Positions 43,726 to 56,700 of a stretch of 64,000 nt of DNA are shown one piece after another. Position 1 is the first letter of the stretch. Every line of letters begins with the position of its first letter. A program made the position numbers and the translations under genes. This DNA is from Amoebophrya sp. A120 (lineage: Eukaryota > Sar > Dinophyceae > Syndiniales > Amoebophryaceae): NCBI GenBank assembly GCA_905178155.1, contig CAJINV010000001.1, positions 10,011,432 to 10,075,431 of the forward strand, given 5' to 3'. A model generated the notes under the pieces. The model was given only the letters and a program-made list of their open reading frames with translations, searched no databases and was not told the origin of the DNA.

Positions 43726-44917
43726 TGCTCCTCGATCCAGTACGATGATCCAAATGTAGAACTACAATGGATGTAGATCCATACGAGAATACCATGCTAT
43801 GATGTGTATCATGCATGAGAGATGATGAAGAACACCATGTGAATGATACGAACGTGAATGATGTACAGGTGTAGCCAAAGTGGCTTTCCTATAGAAGAAT
43901 AAACCATAAGCATTCCATAGCCGCACGGCACGGCGATTAACTCTGTTCTACTCGGATCGTACTCGTTTGGGTCTTGGTTTCTAGTTCACACGGGGGGTCA
44001 AAAAGCCCGTCCGCGGGGAATAAGATGTCGAAGAAAGATTGGAGCGCGGTGGCGATTGCGGCGGTGTATAGTACTTAAGTAAATGGCTGGAAATGTATGG
44101 TTGAAGAAGAAAATTCCAGCGCACTTTCGGATAACAGGATCAACGGGAAACCGACGACGCAGTAGCAAGTTATTTTAGTCACAGGTATAATTTCGAAAGA
44201 GTGGTAATAGGCATGAGTAAGCGAATAAAAGTGAAAACGCATCAAGAAATTTTTGAAACGCTGTGTATCGTGTGTCTTTGTGAAAAACAGGGACACAGAG
44301 GAAGAAAACAAAACGCGAAGATCATGAAAAGAAATACATAGAAGCTGTAGAGAACATTAACGTAATATGTCAACGTGCAAGGCAAACCAAAGAGGTGTCG
44401 TCCTTTCAAGCGCATTCTCGTCCACAATCGTTCTCGCCAATACGGTGTACTCTTGATTGTTCTGCCTCACCATTTCGTCCATGAAAATCTCATTTGCAAT
44501 CGTGACATGGCACCAAAAGAGAAAAACATCGGTCCTCAAGGTCAACTTCGAATACAAGTTGCTAAAAGCACCTCGAAGCCCAAACGGTTTTTCGCATTGT
44601 GGTCGATGATCCCTTTATTTCAAACAGAAAGAGCAGGTCTTTTTCTCCCACACCACTTTCGTGCAAGAGGAAACCCAAATTCAAATTGCGCCCCCTTGAA
44701 ACTAAATTTGCTTCTTATCTTGATGTCGGCGTTCAAATGAGATGCTTCGCATCCATTTGCTTCGCCTTGACGTCGGTAAGGAAACGCGACGTGAAGATGA
44801 TACAAGTACAAGTAGACTCTAGATAGATCCTGCTGCAAGCTGCAGTGATTTTTTGTACCTTGTTTTTTCTTTTCGTAGTTGTTCTCGCCGAGCTCGCGGG
44901 TAATTTATTAGAGCAGG
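43726..44917. other. 1.2-kb spacer
   Basis: No gene seen. The first 130 bases are rich in atg/gat triplets. They contain an imperfect hairpin at 43748-43772 (atccaaatgtag / ctacaatggat). A short ORF at 44375-44740 has no features that support it. Confidence 0.5.
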
Positions 44918-46736
44918 ATGTCGCGTCTCAGCCCGATCAACAAAATCGGGCTTACCGGGCGATGGGAGCGCATCCCGTATACCAGCGTGCCGAACAATGT
45001 CGATTTGAAGAAGCACCAGATGCACGGCGAGGGGACTGTTTGGCTTCCGAAGGAAGGCGTGTGGTACGACTTCAAGTCGCAGTTTTACTTCGACCCGAAG
45101 AGAGGCCTTTGGTACAACCCCCGGTCCGGTCTGTGGAACCAGCCGGGGGAGCCGGATTGGTTCGAGCTGAAACGGGACGGGTCCGTGCCCGGTTTCGACG
45201 AGCGCGACCCTGTGGAAGAAACGGTGTACGTGGATGAGGAGGGTAACTTTGAGAACGAGGAGGGAAGGCTGATCTACGTCAACCCCTACGGCTTTTACCA
45301 GCATTTCGAGGGCAACGCGCTGGAGAAGTACCGCTTCGAATTTCGCCACCACGCGGTTTCCCCGACAAACGACAAGCAGGAGGAGCACGACGTGGAGTAC
45401 ATCTACTGCTACAAGGAGGAGGGGACTGGCGAGGTCCAGTATTTTACGGCAACGGGATTGCTCGTCGAACCTTTGGGAAGTGGTAAGTACAAGTACGTTT
45501 TGCAGAACGAAGAGGTGCAGCGACCCGTGATCATCAGGAACGAAATCCCGGACATCATTCTGAATCCGCCCAAGGAAAAGGGCTTCTTCGACGTGACCGA
45601 CGACGAGGCAGAGGGGTCCCAGGCGGACTCGCAGGCAGAGAGGAGGAAAGAGGAAGCGGCGGAGAAGAAAAAAGCCGAAGCTGAGGCAGCGGCTGCCGCA
45701 GCGTCTGCCGCAGCGCCGTCGTCGCCGGAGGGAGCGACTTGTAGTGAGTTTGTTTTATTGATTTTAGTACATTTCTTGTCGATTTTTTCACCGAGTTTTG
45801 ATGAAATAAAAAGCAGAAAAATGTTCTATCTAGCGGCAGAATGTATGAATCTTCCTTCGATATGAAACAAACATTAAAACAGCTCCTGCGTCGTCCACCG
45901 CTAAACAGGAATTGAAGGAAAAGAAAGCCGCGGAAAAAGCTAAAAAGGCTGCAGCGGACCGGCGGAAGGCGCCCGATCGCTCGTACTCACCGGAGGCTTA
46001 CGCGGAGCAGGCTGCGCACAAAGAGAAACTACGCAAACAGCACCTGGACACGCTGAAGACGCCGAAGTTTGGCGGGAGCCGTCCGGTCGGGCGGCATTTG
46101 CCGGATACGCTCGAGGACATCATTGAGCACATGAAACGCGGCGATTTGATGAAGTTCGCAAACGACGACGAGGTGAGCGCGCTTCTGAGGAACGCAAACT
46201 TGCCCCCGACGCACTACCCGTTTAAGCGTCCTCCGGCACAGAAACCAATTCTCGTCTACGACCACAACCGGCCGCAGCAGGGCGACCCGCGGCAAAGTCG
46301 TCCACCGTGCATGAACTTCTACGCGGGGACCTGCAAGAGAGGCGATTTTTGCTACTGGCGCCACGACGAGGAGCCGAAGCGGAAGGGCAAGCCGGCGGCG
46401 GAAAATAAGGTGTTCTTCGACACCCTCGACTGTCCGAAAAGGCACGGGGTGACGCTGCTGAAGATGTTTCCAAGAAAGGGGTACGTGTGTGACGTCTGCG
46501 AGAAGGAAATCCCGATGTACAGCAACGTGTACCAGTGTCGGATGAATCGATGCAAGTTTGACTGCTGCCCGCGCTGCGCGAACGGTGCAAAGCAGATCAA
46601 CTGCATCGCCGTAAGGGACATGAGCGACGAGACCCCGGACAATCCGACGCCGGCACCCTCGGAGGTAATCTGCGAGGAGGTGTACGACGAGGACGAGTTT
46701 TCGTCTCGCCGGGGCCGCAGTCGCGGGAGCCAATAG
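44918..46736 (+). CDS. CCCH zinc-finger protein with OCRE-like and C1-like modules
   Basis: Exons 44918-45743 and 45883-46736 (559 aa), phase 1 join with a gtgagt donor. The N-terminus has aromatic repeats (GVWYDFKSQFYFDPKRGLWY, about residues 47-66) like OCRE repeats of splicing factors. An Ala/Glu/Lys-rich helix follows. The CCCH finger is clear: Cys418-x7-Cys426-x5-Cys432-x3-His436, which normally binds single-stranded RNA. Just after it, residues about 459-510 hold a second zinc module (CPKRHG..., CDVCEKEI, FDCCPRC) of the C1-like/DC1 kind. Most likely a nuclear or cytoplasmic RNA-processing factor. The CCCH call is firm; the OCRE and C1-like calls rest on pattern only. Confidence 0.8.
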
Positions 46737-47243
46737 CATCGGATAGATTTTTTTTGGAAGACTGACACTGTAGGATTTTTGGATCAGTTTCCACCGTGTT
46801 TCCGGGAGAAGTACGGATGAAAAACTTGTACAATTACCTTTGGGCATTTTTTCGCTATAGATTGGGCGATTTTTCATCGAGCTTTGGCTTTGTTTTGTCA
46901 CAGGCTTGAGCAGTCGTGGCGACTCGTGTTTGCAGATTTTCGCTATATTACAGCTTTGCGTGTTCTTCAAAAGTACGAGTCTGTAGCACTTCGGCCAGTG
47001 TCGGGTAAAATGTCGAGAAAAAGTACCTTTGGTGTCGGATTCGCTTCTGTGCTCTACTAGAGGGAGAATACAGAGGGAACAGCATTGGGTAATTACCGTC
47101 GAGAGCTGGAATTGAAAACAAGAGCGTGTCTGCTTCTAGTGCCTTTCGGAGTGTTGACGCCATTTTCTCCAGCTCCTTCTCAGACCCCGTACGAGGAGGT
47201 GAAATTAAGAGGAGCCATTTCCAAACTTGCTGCCACAATTACT
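46737..47243. other. Short spacer
   Basis: About 510 bases; the frame of the next gene is open from 47085 but has no ATG before 47244. Confidence 0.5.
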
Positions 47244-49893
47244 ATGTCCCCTATGTGTCGAAAGTTTAGAAAGGATTTTTGTCGTAAAAACGACCTCCCT
47301 ATCCTCGCTTTGGCGGTCGTAAGCGGTGTACTTCTTACACTAGCCGAGGTCAAAGTCTTTCAATGGATGGCGGAGTTGAGCTTGACAAGTAGCGGCACAC
47401 GTTCGCTCGAGGAAAACTTTTGGTATTCCGAAGACGACGACGCCCGTGCACGATGCGACCAGCACCGCACCACCCCCTTCGATATCGACTACACAGCGCC
47501 GCTAGCGAAGTTCTGCTACGTGATCGCGGTGCTGGTCTGCGTGGTGCTGGTAGGCACCGGGCGGAAAAAAGATGGGCGGGGAAAGAAGAAGGCGGAAGAT
47601 TCATATCAGCCTACCAATGGAACAAATGCATCCGTGCACGACGAAGAGAACAAAGGCAGTCGTCCGGGATCACCCGCCTCACGGGCTGCCACGTCACCAC
47701 GACAACGCGGTGCTGCGAGCAAGACCAACTCACCAGCAATAGCACCCGCTACGAGTCTCGTGATTATCGCGAACGACAGCACGGCAACTCAGGATAGCAC
47801 GCGCGCATCAAGTAGGGGCAGCGCAGTTGAAAGTGCGGCGACCTCTAGTTATACAGAAGGAGCACGACCATCGGAAAATGCAGGAATTAACCCGAAGTCG
47901 AAGAAGCCCCGATTGTACCACCTCGACTACGGACGGATTCTCGCCGTGGCGTGTGTCGTCACGGAGCACTGCGGGAGCAAGGAGTATTCGAGGAGGAACA
48001 CCGGGTTTGTTCTGCACTGGGTGCTCCCGTTCCTGTACGGTATCTCCGGCTACTGCTTCATGCTCTCGCGCGCCGGCCTGGTTGGCTATCTTGGGCGACT
48101 CAGTGTGTTGTTCTGTGCCGGTGTTGGGCTAAATTGGCTAGCGGACGTCTGGAACGGAAATTACAACGAAACGTGGAAGAACACCATCTTCCAAATGGCG
48201 TTTGTTCTGATGCTAATGGCCATGGCGGTGCTGCTGTATCCTTTGAAAAAGCAACTTACGTTTGCAACTACGGACGGTGAGAACGGTAATAGCGTAGATG
48301 ATCGTAAGAGAGAAAGTGGCGCCTTCGCAGACGGAGATCCGAGAACGCCGCCGCTAAAAGCTGCGGGGACACTAAGCAAAGCGAAAGTTGACATTGTGGC
48401 AGGTCGTGCAAAAGGGCCGAGCAACTGTGTCTACAACCCGCTTGACGGCATTGCAGCGATTCAAGTAAGTTGCGCGAGCCCTGGGTCTCCGCTTCCGCTT
48501 TTTCCGCTGTCTGCCACCAACAAGGCGAAGCCATTAGGCGCACGCTTCGCACTGACGCCGCCGGCGCTCGGGAGGAAGAGCGGAGCGCGCTTGCTTGCAG
48601 AGGAATCCTCGTCTTCCGAGCTTGCAGATGAAACCAAGGTCGTGGTGCAGCCAGCGAGTCCGGGTCCGCTGACGAAGCAAGAGAGCCTGCCAGCCAATTC
48701 CGCCTTTCTGTACCGGCCTCCACCTAGGAGGAAAGCCGCGAATACAGCCTACGCGCAGCTACACGATGAGAACGATGTTGACGACGCGACAGCCAGCACG
48801 TCTACCGTCACAACCACAACCAGCTCAACTGCAGCTGAGATACCAGCAGCAATCGAGCCGTCATCGTCCCAAAGTTCGTCATCCTCCTCGGTAACCAAGA
48901 GCACTAGTGCCTCGACGTCCTCTCCTATCAACCTTTTTCGAGAGCCGCCACCTGTTCCGAGAGACAAGGTTGCTGGGCATCGGCCTTCAGCTCCCAGCAA
49001 GCTATGGACCACATTCCAGGATGAATCTGCAATACAGAAAGCAGCTCTGCTGTTCTACTCCGCCTGTGCGTTTGCGTTCCTGCTTGCGTACCTCGCTGAT
49101 GACTCTGCCGACCCCAACACCACGCACTACCATTTGGTCGATGATATGGTATCTTCCTCGAAGTTCATGGGGACGGAATTCTTCCTGCTCTGCGCATTGT
49201 GTAGTTTCGCTTGCTACTGCGAGACAACGCACTACGCGGCAAGTGGAACGGCGATAATCGCGTATTTCTATTTGGTTGATTCAGTGTATCTCTAATCTTT
49301 TTTCTAGTTATAAGTGTCTGTACATATGAGTTCATTCATTGCTTCAGTTGTCGCTGCCACAGCAACGTTTTGTTTTCCTTTTACAAAGAAGAACTCCGTC
49401 ATCTCTGACTCTGTTCAGGTCGGTCTGGCTTCCCCGGGTCTTTCTCCCCTACACAAATGTCGGATTTGCGCACCTGCTGCAGATATTCGTGATCGGAATG
49501 TGGACGGCAAAAGTACCGCTGCCGAACCTGCAGTACTTGCGGGACACGGTTTTTCGAGCTTATTGGCCGCTGGTCCTCGTATTTCTGGTCTGGCTCGCGA
49601 TGCCTACTTCCTACGGCCGCTGCGACTTGTTTCCGAGGACATATCTACTCGATCGGGCCAGGTTCTACCTTTCCGAGCTGATCATTCTGCTTTGGTTCCT
49701 CAGTGGGGGCATGGTCTGCTCTGACCCATTGAATCTAGTCCCACTCCTCAATTATTGGTCGCTGATCGCGTACACAACCCATGAGGCACTGCAACGTGTC
49801 ACGGTCGCGCCGTTCGCCTCGCTGTTTCTGCACTTTCTGATGCCGGGGATGTTCCTGATGCGAAGACTCTTCCTGCTGTGGAGGACGAAATAG
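47244..49893 (+). CDS. Acyltransferase-3-like multi-pass membrane protein
   Basis: Exons 47244-49261 and 49419-49893 (830 aa), phase 2 join, donor gtattt. First ATG of the frame chosen. Two N-terminal membrane helices (about residues 17-38 and 84-103) precede a Ser/Thr/Ala-rich loop. The stretch LDYGRILAVACVVTEHC (227-243) matches the opening of acyltransferase-3 proteins, where an Arg and a His (here Arg231 and His242) are conserved. Eight or more further helices follow, two of them around another long low-complexity loop (about 355-590). Such enzymes transfer acyl groups to sugars or lipids at membranes; the substrate is unknown. An internal gtaagt near 48465 stays in frame and might mark an alternative intron in the loop. 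Confidence 0.68.
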
Positions 49894-50782
49894 TAGTTGT
49901 GCTTTATGAAAAGAATTTTTCGAAAATCAATGAAAATCTTAAAACAACGTTGGCTCGATTGCTTGCCAGCGTCGGGGGACGAGCGATTATCTTCTTTTCT
50001 ACGTAACGCAAAATTACGTAAATGAAAACGGCACTGATTTCCAACTTCTCTGCCCGCTCTGGACGCAAACAGAGCACAAATATGATGATAATCCTTCAAC
50101 AAGCTCAAGCAGTGTGATCGTGTCTTTGATCGCAACAACAAAGCAGCAGTGACTGTTGTTGGCGTGACAGAGGCCGCCTGTGTTACCTTTCGTTTCATTT
50201 TCGTTTTTTTCGTATAGCCAAAGCCTGCCGATACCTGACCAACCCCAAGCGATGAAGTCGTTCCGTGCAGTCCAAGATTAAGGACGCTTGTGTGGAAAGA
50301 GAGTTCTGAGTGCTTTCGTCCTGCAAAGTCTTCTTCGCAAAAACGAACATCGTGTTATATATCGTCAAGCCAGGAGAGTGAACAGGAGAGAGGAGGAGAA
50401 CCAAAGCTGCAAGCTTGCATTGGCATCACTTTTTTCTTCAGGGACTTTCTGGCTTTCGTCGTGTGAAACATGTTGATTTCGTCACCAAATGGACATCGAG
50501 ATCGACATTAGCTGCATGCATTTTCAAGAATCGTTGAAAAGTAAGCGAAGGACGCCGTGACCAGGAGAAGTTCAGCGATGCTTGCTAGGCCAGGCATTAT
50601 AGCGCCTTTTGCTTCGCAAGCGTTCCGCATTTCTTGTGCTGGCGTTGCACAGCCAGGATCCTGCTGTAGCACAATAGCTACCCGAACGGCAGGCGGCGAT
50701 GCGACCGCTCGGCCTGTCGTTTGTTCCGATGCCCGCGATGGGTGAACGAGGACGAGAAAGCTGAAGCAGAGCCTCGAAAATC
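49894..50782. other. Spacer before the giant ORF
   Basis: About 890 bases without a recognisable gene. An in-frame TGA at 50762, seven codons before the giant ORF's first ATG, fixes its earliest start in this exon. Confidence 0.55.
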
Positions 50783-53700
50783 ATGAGCACGACAAGGGGC
50801 AGGCCACCCGGAGCGGGGGCGTCTCAACGACTTCCGTACAAGCAACCACTGAATGCGAATGGGCTCATCTCCGCGTATCACGTGGAAGAAGACGATGAGC
50901 AGCCGACCATCGACGAAGCGGTTTCCGGCTTCGCAGGTCGGGCTTCCTTCGGTGCTGCCCTGATAAATCTAGAGGACAAGCAAGCTCCTGCTGCACCGAA
51001 AAAAAGGGCGACAAACGCGAAGCCGCGAAAGTCTTCGGCGGGTGGAGGTAGAAGGAAAAGCCGTGTTGATGTCGCAGAGTTGGAGGCAGCACCGGCGACG
51101 GAAGAGGAAGTTGTGGATGCCGCTGTGACTGTGGCGGAGAGGTTTAAACGGATTTCGCAGGAAAAAGCTATTCTCGATGACGAAATCGCACCAAGTGCGT
51201 CTCTGGGTCACTTCGATGCGAAGCTGTTCGGAAAGCTGGAAGATATCATGGCTGTTGGGACGCAGGGGAGCCGCGTTTCCGTGGCCGCGAAGAAAGCACG
51301 TCTGAGGGAGTCGTCGGAAAACAAATCAGTGGACGTCGCTCTGCCTGGAGCGGGCGGCTCGTCAGTGGAAGAGGAAAAACGGAAAAGTAGCAAGGCACAG
51401 CGCAACATCGTACCACGAAAGGAGGAAGAGCTCAAGAAAGACGTCGGGAACCTCTTGCGCAGGACCGCGCGGAAAAGCGCCGCCCAGGCTCAGACACGCA
51501 AAAGTGGGGCGAGTAGTTCCGGAAGCAGCCCAGAAAAGGTCCCGCGCGCATTAGACGAGCACCAGAAGCGGCCGACAGGGAATAAACAGGGAAGTGGTAC
51601 AGCTCCACGCTCTGCTCTTGCAGGGAAGAAAGACGTCGCCGGATCATCTACTAGTCCACCACCAATAAAGCCAGCGCGTAGCTCCGTGGGTGAGTCTTTG
51701 GACATGCGCGCGACTACGAAAATGGCCAGAAGAATCCGGGAAGTGGAAGAGCAGCTACCCCAGTTGCTGCTTGACTGGCGCGACACCTGGCGCGCGCGCG
51801 AGGCGGCGCAGGCTTCGGGCAGAGAGGCGACTGTGGAAGAGAAGACTTTCGAACTCAGTATTCTCCAACGCATGCTCTCCGACATACAACACACCCTTGC
51901 CGAGGCGAAGAACGCGACTGTGACGCTGTTTAACGCGGAACCTCTACTCCAGCGCATTCGGAAGCTGGACGGAAAGCTCGTGGAATATCGGAGGGATGAA
52001 CTCAGCTACCTGGCAGCGCGAGCCGCAGACGAGGAGGAAAAGGAAGAGATGGAGCGAAGAAAAAGCAACGAAGCTCAACAAGCTCCAGTTGATGAAGGGG
52101 TTGGTGCACAAGAGGAAGCAAAGCCACCGGAAACTACAGGCCCCAAAATCCCCCCTGAGAGTGAAACGGAGGCACGTCCGTCGCGCGTCAACCTCCGCAA
52201 TCTTATGGGCAGAACCAGCGGCAGAGGGCATCGGTTGAGCGGGAGACGGAAAAGCCGTTCCCCTACTGACGACACGAAAACTGGTGCACCAGCAGGGGGA
52301 CAAGAGGAGAATGCGAACCAGAAAGCCACGAGCAAGCGGGAATCGAGCCGAATTTCGGTGGAAATGCGGAAATTGCCGTCGAGCACCTACAGTACCAGAC
52401 TTCGTTCGACCTATGTGGGCAGTGACAGGAATAAAACGGCGGAGAATGCGCTCGGTTTGAGAGCTACAAAGCAAGCGGAAGCAGTAGCAGGACCACAGCC
52501 AGCCTCGGGGGAAGCCAGAAGTTCCTCGGTTATGAGCGTGCCGATGCGTCAAGCTTCAGTGTTGGAGCGCAATTTTCATTCAACTTATGCTACGTCGGCG
52601 TCTGTGCGTTTTCCGTCGAGTTACGAGCCCGGATTGCGTGAGACAGCAGCTTCCACCGCTGGAAGTACATCGATGTCGATCGAGCAGCGATATCCAAGCG
52701 ATTACACGGATCCAGGTTATCGCCCGACGTCCACCATGTCTTCGACGATGCCGAGCATGCGCGAAGTGCCAAAAAGTTCCGTTTCTGAATTCCGAGCCAT
52801 GCCGACAGTTCACGAGGAGGACGCCACGGTCTTTCTTCCACCCGATCTATCTCCCCGTGACGCCTTGGGGAATGCGCGAGAGGTGCTGACGCAACTGACG
52901 AACGAACAAAACATGGCGAACGTCTTGACGAGCAGAGGATCTTCTGCCACGACTGGAACGAGTGCGCCGCGGCCCTCGGAAGCGTCGCTCCAGGAGGCTT
53001 TCGTCGGTCTCTACAAAGAATTGCGGGATGACGAGACGCGGCGGATATTCCAGGAACTGAAGAAAGCGATGCAAGACCGCGAGGACACGCTGTTGCATAT
53101 GAGTTCCGCTGAGGAGGCGCGCTTTGCCAGTTTCGTCACCGCTTCACTGGATACGCTGTGGGAGTCTAGCTCCCAAGCGGTTACCGTGCGCTCGTCGCTA
53201 GAGGTGATTCGAACGTTTGCCCTGCGCCAGCCCCTCCCGGCGGTGCCACTGCGTACAGAAGCGGCGCCGCTGGGTTTCCGGGACGATTTTGATGCGAAGA
53301 ATCCTGACCCCGCGACGCAAGGCGCCCCTCCCTCCCTGCAAGTGCTACTCGATCGCTTTCATGCGGCCACGAGAAATCTGGGAAAGGTTGGATCAACCCG
53401 TGACGACGAGGACAAACGAGGATTCGCGCCATCAGCTCGTAACCGGCTCGGCGTCGTTGCCGCCACACGACAAAGCTTTTCGCGGCTGCACCGGATGTGG
53501 GCGTCCGCTGTGCAACGGAGCTTCGGGTTTTTCGTTCGAGCGTTTAATTGCCGTCTTGAGGGTGATGACGGCGGGTTCTTGATTTGCACTGTGCCACCAA
53601 GTACCAAGACCGCAGCGAGTGACGAGAAGCATCCACCCTCGTCCCAACTACTTGCCGACAAAAGAGACCGAGAGCAGCGCGTCGCGGAGATGCGGCTTCT

Positions 53701-56700
53701 CCGGGCCGTGAATGAGGTGAAGGGCACTTTGGTGCCCAATTTTCCGCTCACTGAAAATGTGCTGGATGCGCTCGGGAGTCCTCACGATCCTGCAGCCCAA
53801 GAAAGTCACTTGCCGTCTTTGCGCATACGAGCAGCTACAGCGAGCCTGAATCGAATGCTTTTGCTTGGACTTGATTCGGAAAAGCAGCTGAATGTCCTGG
53901 ATGCGATCCAGGCGATGCAGAAGGTCGCCGAGGACAGCCTGCCACTGTTAGAAAACAAAGCCGAAGCTGTCGACGCCGCACAACTCCTTCGCAACTACCT
54001 CGCATTCGCGGAAATGTGTCCTTTGGAAAATCCGTTATTGCAGTTGCAGTACTTAACCGAGACCCGCTTTCGGACGCTGCTAGAATCTCAATTGCTGCTC
54101 GGAACGACCGAGGTGGAAGCGTGTAAGAAGTTTACGAAGGTCCCGGTTTTTGAAAAAGGCGAGAACTTTCAGTTCGTCGTGGAAGTGCTGAAGCAAAACT
54201 CGACGGGCATACAGCCCACCGCCTTAGGGAAGCCACGGAAACGCGATACACGACGTGGGGGCGAAGACAGCAGTACCGGCATCGGGGTCTTTTCGATTTT
54301 GGAGCATGAGGACCAGGCAAGTGACAGCGGGGGTGCAAAGCGCTCAAGCTTGAGCAAATTCTTGCCCGATGACATGGACGACCTGAAAAAGCGGCGCTTA
54401 GAAGAGGACTCCGAGACCGAATCGGAGGCGGACGAGCTAAAAGCGGACCGGGACATTGATGGCCACGTTTTGGCCAAACGCATTGACGACGACTTTGCGG
54501 ATTTGTTGGATCTCAACGGTCAGCGATTGGAAGGCCAAAAGTTCGCGGCGCACATCATGGACCGCACCGGGCAGGCGCGCGCGGAGTTGCTACATCGTCT
54601 CAGTCCTCATCTTCACAAGAAGAGGGAAGGTTCATCTGGTCACCAAAATGTGGGACGCTCCTACGAGAACAACTCATCTAAGCCGGAGTTGCTCGCAACC
54701 TACGACGACGTCGACGACATTCTGGCCGTTCTTCTGCGCTGCAAGGAGGAGAGCCAGCTCTTTGTGCGGTTGAAGAAAATCGTGCATGCAAAGTTGGACA
54801 AGGTTGTGGAAGCCTTGGCAAAGAAGTCAAGTCAGGGGGTGAAGCTGGACCTACTATTGGTCGAGGTGATCCACGGCCTGAATTTTGCCGCGGAGTACTT
54901 GCACGCAGTCGGGTCGGCGCTGAGCGAGGACTTGGCGAAAGTGATTGCCGTTTTGCCACTGGATCTGCGCGAGTACGTCGAAGGTGCCCAGAGGTCCGCA
55001 GATCTGTTCTCTTTTCTCGACGAATACGAGCTGCAGGCCCCCGAAAACGCGAATTCCCTTTGCTTGGTTCTGACGAGAAAGCTTCGGGCCGAGAGCGGGC
55101 CACTTTCGCCAAGCGCGAGCGGGGGTGCTACTTCCAGCGTAACCGGTTCGAAGACGAGCTTTATCAAGGACTCTACAGACGGTAGTCCCGTGGATGAAGT
55201 CGCATCACGCGGAGGCGATGGACAAGTAGTAGGCCCGTCAGGAGCTCCTGCCCTCGCGACCGCGGCTGACAACCTCCTGTTCTACCCGGACCGAAGTCTG
55301 CTGTTTCGGGAGGACGAGCGGATCGAACGACAACTGGAGGAAATGGCAAAGAGGACGCTTCTGACTCATGCACAGGTGCAGGACCTGGCCCGGATTGCGC
55401 GGGAAACGAAACCCTTTCGCGCGTTTCCCGCGGGAAAATCCAGACCGTTGTGGGAAGACCCAGCAGTGCTGGCCACTGTGGCGGGGGAAAACTTGCAGAA
55501 GAAGATGCGCATGACGTTCAATTCCACCAATTTGTTCGACGTCGTCGACGCGGCCGACGAAGCGAGGTCGCTTTTACCCCTGAGCGGCGTGGAGCGAGAG
55601 AACCAGGAGCTGCAGGAAACGCAGGCCGCACTGGAAGCGGAGCTGGCGGACTTGGAAACGGAACACCAAGATTTCCTTTCCTCCGTGATGTCAACGCGAT
55701 CCAGGCGCTCGAGACGAGAGTTGAAAGCAATGTCACCGATGCTCAGCTCGCCTGGACAGGCCAGTGAACAACAAGCTGATGCAGACGGAACAACCCAACC
55801 AGCTTCCGACCAGAAGAAGCGCCGGCGCTCTTCCCTGATCGCGTACATCGACGGCGTCGGCCCAAAAATCAGCCGCGACGCAGACGCTGACCTCTTTTCC
55901 GACGAAGACACGACGCTGCGGGACCGGGTTGCCGCAAAATTGCGGAAACCCGGTAGGGAATCGTATTACGCGGCGCTGGTCCGCGAGGCGGACGAAGACG
56001 GCAAGCACCCGGCCAAGAGCGATAAGAAGTTCGTTGCGTTTCTGCAGCGTGCCAGGCCGTACTTGGAAGAGCGGCTAGAGGAACTAGCGGAAGAGGGAGC
56101 CGAAATTCAGGATGAGATGCAGGACCGAGCGGCAAGACTGCTGCGCGGGCTGGGCAAAGTGAAAGCGGAGCGCGGACGCAGGTCGCTCGAGGACGACAGC
56201 GAAGACGCGCAAGCGCAGCTGGATCTGGGTTTGCTTTTCCCGGACATGTACATCAACGAAGTGGACAAAAACGGCAGAATCTCTCCAAAACTCGTGCGAC
56301 CACCACGGACGCCGACCGAGAAGTTTCGGAGTCTGTACCAGCGTCTCGCGCTGGTGGAGAACGTTCGATCGGGACGTTACTACTACCGCGTCGCGCATCT
56401 AGGAGCGAAGCGCTCACTGAGTGATGATGCGCACTACACGCGGAAGAAACTCTTCTCGGAATTGTGGCAGGAGGCGGTGCAGCGAATGGGCAGGGTGCGC
56501 ATGAAACGCTTCATGACCGCGGGGGGAAGTGTGTACGGCCCGGATGCGCAGATGGAACACTTGTACCAGGATGCGGTCGCATGGGACGTATTGGGATCCC
56601 GAGAGGTTTTGTCGAAGATCAAACACGACTACGTTATTAAGGAGGACGCGAAGCTGTTGCGGCTGAGAAGTGGCAGATTCGGAAAAAATCAGCCCTTCTT

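Noticed and set aside
43872-43889. gtagccaaagtggct resembles the dinoflagellate spliced-leader core
   Set aside because: Three central mismatches and no match after the core; it is also a simple inverted repeat and lies a kilobase from the next gene.
44375-44740. 121-codon ORF in the spacer
   Set aside because: No domain, no splice partner, composition like non-coding sequence.
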